Assembly: GCA_017428325.1 (NCBI GenBank) | Contig: JAFRRA010000005.1 | Location: forward strand, 62,001-126,000 | Direction of reading: 5' to 3' | Length of the DNA: 64,000 nt | Origin: Bacteroidales bacterium | GTDB taxonomy: Bacteria > Bacteroidota > Bacteroidia > Bacteroidales > UBA932 | Shown: piece after piece, positions 59,959 to 64,000 of the stretch | How positions within the stretch are numbered: the first letter of the stretch is position 1 | Layout: each line of letters opens with the position of its first letter | Program-made: the position numbers and the translations under genes | Notes under the pieces: model-generated | What the model saw: the letters and a program-made list of their open reading frames with translations, nothing else | What the model was told of the DNA's origin: nothing | Database searches by the model: none

Positions 59959-62661
59959 GTGAAGCGGCTTCATTCCATAGGGATTATGATCATCTCCCTC
60001 GCCTTGCTCCTTGTGAGCGGCGGGGGAATTGTTCTTTATGCCCAGAACACTCTCAAAGTGGTTGTCCTGGACAGTGCCACTAAAGCCCCTGTGGAAGCTG
60101 CCTTGTTCAGTGTCAAGTACATAGGGGAGACTAACCCCAGGCATCACGCCCAGACAGATTCATCCGGCACTGCAGTAATCCAGAGGGTTCCCGTCGGAAG
60201 GGCGGAGGCCAGGGTAGATTACGTAGGTTACAGGACCTACACGGCCACGGTGGACGTTAAAAGGGGAGCCAACGATATGGGAACCATATATCTGGCTTCT
60301 GCCAACCAACTGTCTTCCATAACGGTAAGCGCCACCGGCAACCAGATGCTGGTAAAGCAGGATACCATCGAGTTCAACGCTTCTTCCTTCAAGGTTGAGG
60401 AGGCGGATATGCTTGAGGAGCTCATCAAGAAACTCCCGGGTGTGGAGATTGAGGACGGGAAAATATATGCTGACGGCAAGGAGGTCAAGAAGATAATGAT
60501 AGACGGCAAGACCTTCTTTATGGACGACCCGACACTGGCTTCCAAGAACATACCGGCCAAGATCGTGGAGAAAATCCGTCTGCTGGACCGCCAGAGCGAC
60601 GAGGCCCGCTTCACCGGCATTGACGACGGCGAGGAGGAAACGGTCCTGGACCTGAGTCTGAAAAACGGCATCTTTGACAACTGGTTCGGAAATCTCGGAG
60701 GTGGCTATGGTTCCAACAGGCGATATGAGGGCGCACTTCTTGCCGGAAGGTTCACAAACACTTCCCAGCTCAGTGTCATTGGCAATGCCAACAATACCAA
60801 CAATGCCGGATTCAGGGATATGGCGATGGATATGCTCACGTCTCTCGTGGGCAATACTGCAACCGGCAACGGAGTGACCGCCAGCAAGATGGGCGGAGCC
60901 AACTATAACTACGAGAGCAAGGACAAAAAGATCAAGACCCAGAACAGCTATCTCTATTCCACGTCTGACCAGGTAATAGAGCAGACCGTTGACAGGGTTT
61001 CCAGCCTCAGCGATGAAGTTACCCAGTACAGCCATTCCCGCAATTCCAACCGCAACAAGACCCACGGGCACCGCTTCAACAGCGAGACGGTTTATTCTCC
61101 GGGCCAGAATACCTCCTTTACCCTTAAGCCTAACATCCAGATTGGAGGCGGGGATTTCTCCAGAGGCCGCAATTTCACAACCCTCATAAACGCCGATTCG
61201 ACCAATAGGGGTACAAGCTCTTCATTCGGAGACAATTCTTCTGCGAAAGGGGGAGTTACCTTAGTATGGAGACAGAGACTTGGCAAACCGGGCAGAACTA
61301 TGGCGCTGGTGCTTAATTACAACTTCTCCCGGAACACCGCTGACGGGACCAACCGTTCCAGTACATTTTATTTCAAAAACGGTGAAATCAACCGCACCAA
61401 AGAAGTGGACCAGTACTATCACCGACGGAACACCAGCAATGGCTATGCCGTCTATCTGACTTATACAGAACCTCTTGGAAAGAACTATTTCCTCCAGTTC
61501 GCCCACCGTAGCGCAAAGACGCACTCCACGACACTGAGGAATACATTTGATTTCAATCCTGAATCGGGGAAGTACGATATCCTGGACGAGGATATGACAA
61601 GGGACTACAAGGGAGACTTCACTACCAGACGTTATGAACTGAGTTTCCGCAAGCAGGAAAAGCGTTACAACTTTATGCTGGGAGCCTCCCTTCAGCCTTC
61701 GACCACCGAGAGTACCGGCAGGGGAAAGGACACATCCTACACGGTTTACAACATTGCCCCCCAGGCCAGGTTCATCCACCGTTTCGACGGCAGCAGGTAC
61801 CTTAGGGTGACTTATCGGGGAACCACATCCCAGCCTTCCCTTAACCAGCTCCTTCCGCTTAAGGACAATTCCAATCCGCTTATAATCCAGGAGGGTAATG
61901 ACCGTCTGAATCCTTCCTTTACGCACAACCTTGATACAGAATATCGTACGGGCAAGCGAAACCGTTACCGCTGGTTCAGCGTGACTTTCAGGGGACGTTA
62001 TGCCACAAACAGCATCATCAACAGGAAAACCTATACCGCAGACGGAGTGCAGATGCGCCAGTACATCAATTCGGACAAGGGCATATACAATCTGGATCTC
62101 AGGCTGATGTATAACTACCGTATACCGAATACGGATTTCTACTGGAACCTTTGGACAAGGTCCGCTCTGAATAACGGCATCAGTTACCTGAACGTAAACT
62201 CCCAGTTTGAGGAAAACACTACCACAAACCTTAACCTGGGACTGAGCAACCGCCTTAGCTACCGTCTGGATGATTTCGAGGCCACGGCAGCACTGGTTCT
62301 CTCCTACAGGAGGACCTGGTATTCTTCAGAGTCTCTGGAGAACCTGTCCTTGTGGACCAACCGGATAAACGGTTCCCTCAACTGGACAATAAACAAAACC
62401 TGGAATATCTCATCCGATGTTACCCACCGCTTTTTCATCGGATATTCAGAGGGTTACGGCAAGAGCCAGACAATCTGGAACGCCTCTGTCTCAAAGACTT
62501 TCTTCAGGAAAAGGATGACCGCAAAGATCAAGGTCTACGATATCCTGAAATCCAACAGGTCCGTTTCCAGGACCAATGCGGAAAACTACTGGCAGGATAC
62601 CAGAAACAACACCCTCGGGCGTTATCTGATGTTTACTCTTCTATATCGTTTCGGGATTTGA
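59959..62661 (+). CDS. Outer-membrane beta-barrel protein, carboxypeptidase-like domain (paralogue 2)
   Basis: A 900-aa paralogue of the preceding protein, sharing long blocks such as SDEARFTGIDDGEEETVLDL and DMLEEL(I/L)KKLPGVEI. It starts one base after the stop of paralogue 1, apparently at GTG 59959 (VKRLHSIGIMIISL), which gives a basic signal peptide; ATG 59986 would lack the basic end. It ends at the normal barrel end MFTLLYRFGI, without the Gly/Arg tail, and lacks most of the Gly-rich insert. Tandem duplication is the plain explanation. Its 3' end overlaps the converging rluD by 29 bp. Confidence 0.85.
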   Translation: MKRLHSIGIMIISLALLLVSGGGIVLYAQNTLKVVVLDSATKAPVEAALFSVKYIGETNPRHHAQTDSSGTAVIQRVPVGRAEARVDYVGYRTYTATVDVKRGANDMGTIYLASANQLSSITVSATGNQMLVKQDTIEFNASSFKVEEADMLEELIKKLPGVEIEDGKIYADGKEVKKIMIDGKTFFMDDPTLASKNIPAKIVEKIRLLDRQSDEARFTGIDDGEEETVLDLSLKNGIFDNWFGNLGGGYGSNRRYEGALLAGRFTNTSQLSVIGNANNTNNAGFRDMAMDMLTSLVGNTATGNGVTASKMGGANYNYESKDKKIKTQNSYLYSTSDQVIEQTVDRVSSLSDEVTQYSHSRNSNRNKTHGHRFNSETVYSPGQNTSFTLKPNIQIGGGDFSRGRNFTTLINADSTNRGTSSSFGDNSSAKGGVTLVWRQRLGKPGRTMALVLNYNFSRNTADGTNRSSTFYFKNGEINRTKEVDQYYHRRNTSNGYAVYLTYTEPLGKNYFLQFAHRSAKTHSTTLRNTFDFNPESGKYDILDEDMTRDYKGDFTTRRYELSFRKQEKRYNFMLGASLQPSTTESTGRGKDTSYTVYNIAPQARFIHRFDGSRYLRVTYRGTTSQPSLNQLLPLKDNSNPLIIQEGNDRLNPSFTHNLDTEYRTGKRNRYRWFSVTFRGRYATNSIINRKTYTADGVQMRQYINSDKGIYNLDLRLMYNYRIPNTDFYWNLWTRSALNNGISYLNVNSQFEENTTTNLNLGLSNRLSYRLDDFEATAALVLSYRRTWYSSESLENLSLWTNRINGSLNWTINKTWNISSDVTHRFFIGYSEGYGKSQTIWNASVSKTFFRKRMTAKIKVYDILKSNRSVSRTNAENYWQDTRNNTLGRYLMFTLLYRFGI

Positions 62662-63784
62662 CATAGGCCCTCATCTTTTCAATAAGGGCTTGCATATCAG
62701 AAGGGATAGGGGAATCGAAGTTCATCTGGACTCCGGTTGAAGGATGCACGAAACCAAGTGTCTTTGCATGTAATCCCTGACGCGGCAGTATCTTGAAGCA
62801 GTTTTCGATAAACTGCCTGTACTTTGTAAAGATTGTACCCTGAAGAATCTTGTTGCCGCCGTAACGGTCGTCGTTGAAGAGAGGATGTCCAAGATATTTC
62901 ATGTGCACCCTGATCTGGTGGGTCCTTCCGGTTTCCAGTATGCATTCCACTACAGTGACATAACCGAATCTTTCCAGCACCCTGTAATGGGTTACGGCGT
63001 GTTTCCCCTTGGACGGATCCTTTGAGACGGTAAACCTCATGCGGTCAGATTCGTCGCGAGTGATATTGCCTTCTATAGTACCCTCGTCCTGCTCCACGTT
63101 TCCCCATACTATAGCCACGTATTTGCGCTTGGTGGTATGGTCGAAGAACTGCTTTGCCAGTTTCATCTGGGCTTCCTCGTTCTTGGCAATTACCAGAATG
63201 CCGGAGGTATCCTTGTCTATCCTGTGCACCAGGATGCCGTTCTTCCCTCCCAGATGATAGGCAACGGCGTTGACCAGAGTGCCCGAGAAATGGCCGTGTC
63301 CCGGATGAACCACCATACCGGCTTCCTTGTTGATTACCAGCACGTCGTCATCCTCATAAACGATATCAATGGGAATATTCTCCGGTCCTATGTCCCTCAC
63401 TCTCTTCTCGTAAGGGAATACCAGGGAAATCTCGTCCAAAGGCTTGACCTTGTAGTTGGATTTGGCAATCTTCCCGCCAACCCTTACGTAACCGGCCTCG
63501 ATGGCCATCTGCACACGGCTGCGGGATGTCTCGAACATTTTGGAAGTGATATACTTGTCCAGCCTCATCATGGACTGGCCCTTGTCAACTATGAATTTAT
63601 AGTGTTCAAAGAGTTCCTCAACGTTCTCGTCGTCAGAGAATTCTGCCTCGGCACTTTCCGCGTCAAGGTCTTCAGGTTCCTGGGGTTCAGCAGAACGCAG
63701 CAGCTCGTCCCTTTCCTGGGAAGGAAGGCCGCTGAGCTTGTCTGCAAGTTTCTTTACCGTATTTTTTTTCTTGGAAGAACCCAT
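62633..63784 (-). CDS. rluD: 23S rRNA pseudouridine synthase, RluD family
   Basis: A 383-aa protein with S4 domain (about 70-130, MRLDKYITSKMFETSRSRVQ) and the RluA-family catalytic motif HRIDKDTSGILVIAKN, whose Asp is the nucleophile. By family, it converts U1911, U1915 and U1917 (E. coli numbering) of 23S rRNA helix 69. The N-terminal 65 residues are charged and acidic, an extension seen in some Bacteroidota. ATG 63784 (MGSSKKKNTVKK) is chosen; a TTG at 63790 gives two more residues. It lies 14 bp after the PASTA gene, with which it is cotranscribed. Confidence 0.93.
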   Translation of the reverse strand: MGSSKKKNTVKKLADKLSGLPSQERDELLRSAEPQEPEDLDAESAEAEFSDDENVEELFEHYKFIVDKGQSMMRLDKYITSKMFETSRSRVQMAIEAGYVRVGGKIAKSNYKVKPLDEISLVFPYEKRVRDIGPENIPIDIVYEDDDVLVINKEAGMVVHPGHGHFSGTLVNAVAYHLGGKNGILVHRIDKDTSGILVIAKNEEAQMKLAKQFFDHTTKRKYVAIVWGNVEQDEGTIEGNITRDESDRMRFTVSKDPSKGKHAVTHYRVLERFGYVTVVECILETGRTHQIRVHMKYLGHPLFNDDRYGGNKILQGTIFTKYRQFIENCFKILPRQGLHAKTLGFVHPSTGVQMNFDSPIPSDMQALIEKMRAYVKSRNDIEE

Positions 63785-63798
63785 ATCCAAGTGGGTTA

Positions 63799-64000
63799 TC
63801 AGATCTCCGGTTCGTCGTCATAGACTTCTCCGGGCTGGGAATCATCGGTGTTTCCTTCTGATCCCGTCTCCGGTTTAGCCTCTTCCAGTTCAGTGTCCTT
63901 AGGAAGAGCCACCGTAGTGTCCCTTATCTGGTCCTTAGGCTTGACATTCTTCTTGTTGAGCTCTGCAAGGTCTTTGTTCAGAGTCAGATACAGGGTTACT
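63799..64000 (-). CDS. PASTA-domain protein (3' end only; rest outside window)
   Basis: The last 66 codons of a minus-strand gene, stop TGA at 63799-63801. The visible part starts VTLYLTLNKDLAELNKKNVK, the end of a PASTA-like domain, then a Pro/Glu/Asp-rich tail ending DDEPEI. In Bacteroidales a membrane PASTA protein precedes rluD, and the strand and spacing agree. The 5' part cannot be seen. Confidence 0.7.
   Translation of the reverse strand, partial: VTLYLTLNKDLAELNKKNVKPKDQIRDTTVALPKDTELEEAKPETGSEGNTDDSQPGEVYDDEPEI

Overview
The window is a stretch of a Bacteroidales (Bacteroidota) chromosome. The evidence is the Bacteroidota promoter form (-33 TTTG, about 20 bp, -7 TAnnTTTG) upstream of many genes, the near absence of Shine-Dalgarno sites, the Bacteroides-type aerotolerance (bat) operon, many TonB-dependent receptors, BACON/PKD lipoproteins and a fimbrillin-like lipoprotein. 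Genus cannot be fixed from the sequence. No rRNA, tRNA, CRISPR array or prophage was seen, and no stretch above 300 bp lacks a gene.

Layout. 1-1130: a fimbrillin-like lipoprotein running off the left edge, preceded by a 41-aa small gene and a clear promoter. 1.1-4.2 kb: lysS, a TrmH-type rRNA methyltransferase and aroE in one minus-strand operon, divergent from recJ (4.3-6.1 kb). 6.1-10.7 kb: shikimate kinase, topoisomerase IV subunit A and a MacB-like permease. 10.7-14.2 kb: rluB with a long basic tail, era and an M64 peptidase. 14.2-15.7 kb: a lower-GC accessory patch with a small membrane protein, a REP-associated (Y1/HUH) transposase and, right behind it, a two-unit palindromic repeat. 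15.7-18.5 kb: exbB-exbD-tonB and truA. 18.5-27.1 kb: aerotolerance operon moxR-DUF58-membrane protein-batA-batB/C fusion-batD-batE, with a 21-unit DQN(K/Q) tandem repeat. 27.1-35 kb: a metallophosphoesterase/beta-propeller protein facing a giant alpha-2-macroglobulin-like protein. 35-38.8 kb: BtuB-like receptor plus PKD surface lipoprotein. 38.8-41.6 kb: DUF4491 protein and another TonB receptor.

41.6-54.2 kb is a compact minus-strand block: a degenerate-P-loop ATPase, a sirtuin, a BACON lipoprotein with a duplicated 204-aa module, a secreted NUC-type DNA/RNA endonuclease lipoprotein, a secreted endonuclease/exonuclease/phosphatase, a TonB-dependent receptor, a DUF5689 lipoprotein and an M3 metallopeptidase. 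The part from 43.6 to 52.4 kb looks like a nucleic-acid scavenging locus (two exported nucleases plus outer-membrane receptor and surface lipoproteins) and is the most interesting candidate system here. 54.3-57.1 kb carries rplU-rpmA, a strong terminator, serS and ruvC. 57.1-62.7 kb has two tandem paralogous outer-membrane beta-barrel proteins, the first with a Gly/Arg-rich tail. The window closes with rluD and the 3' end of a PASTA-domain gene.

Functions named here rest on recognised family motifs; no database search was run.
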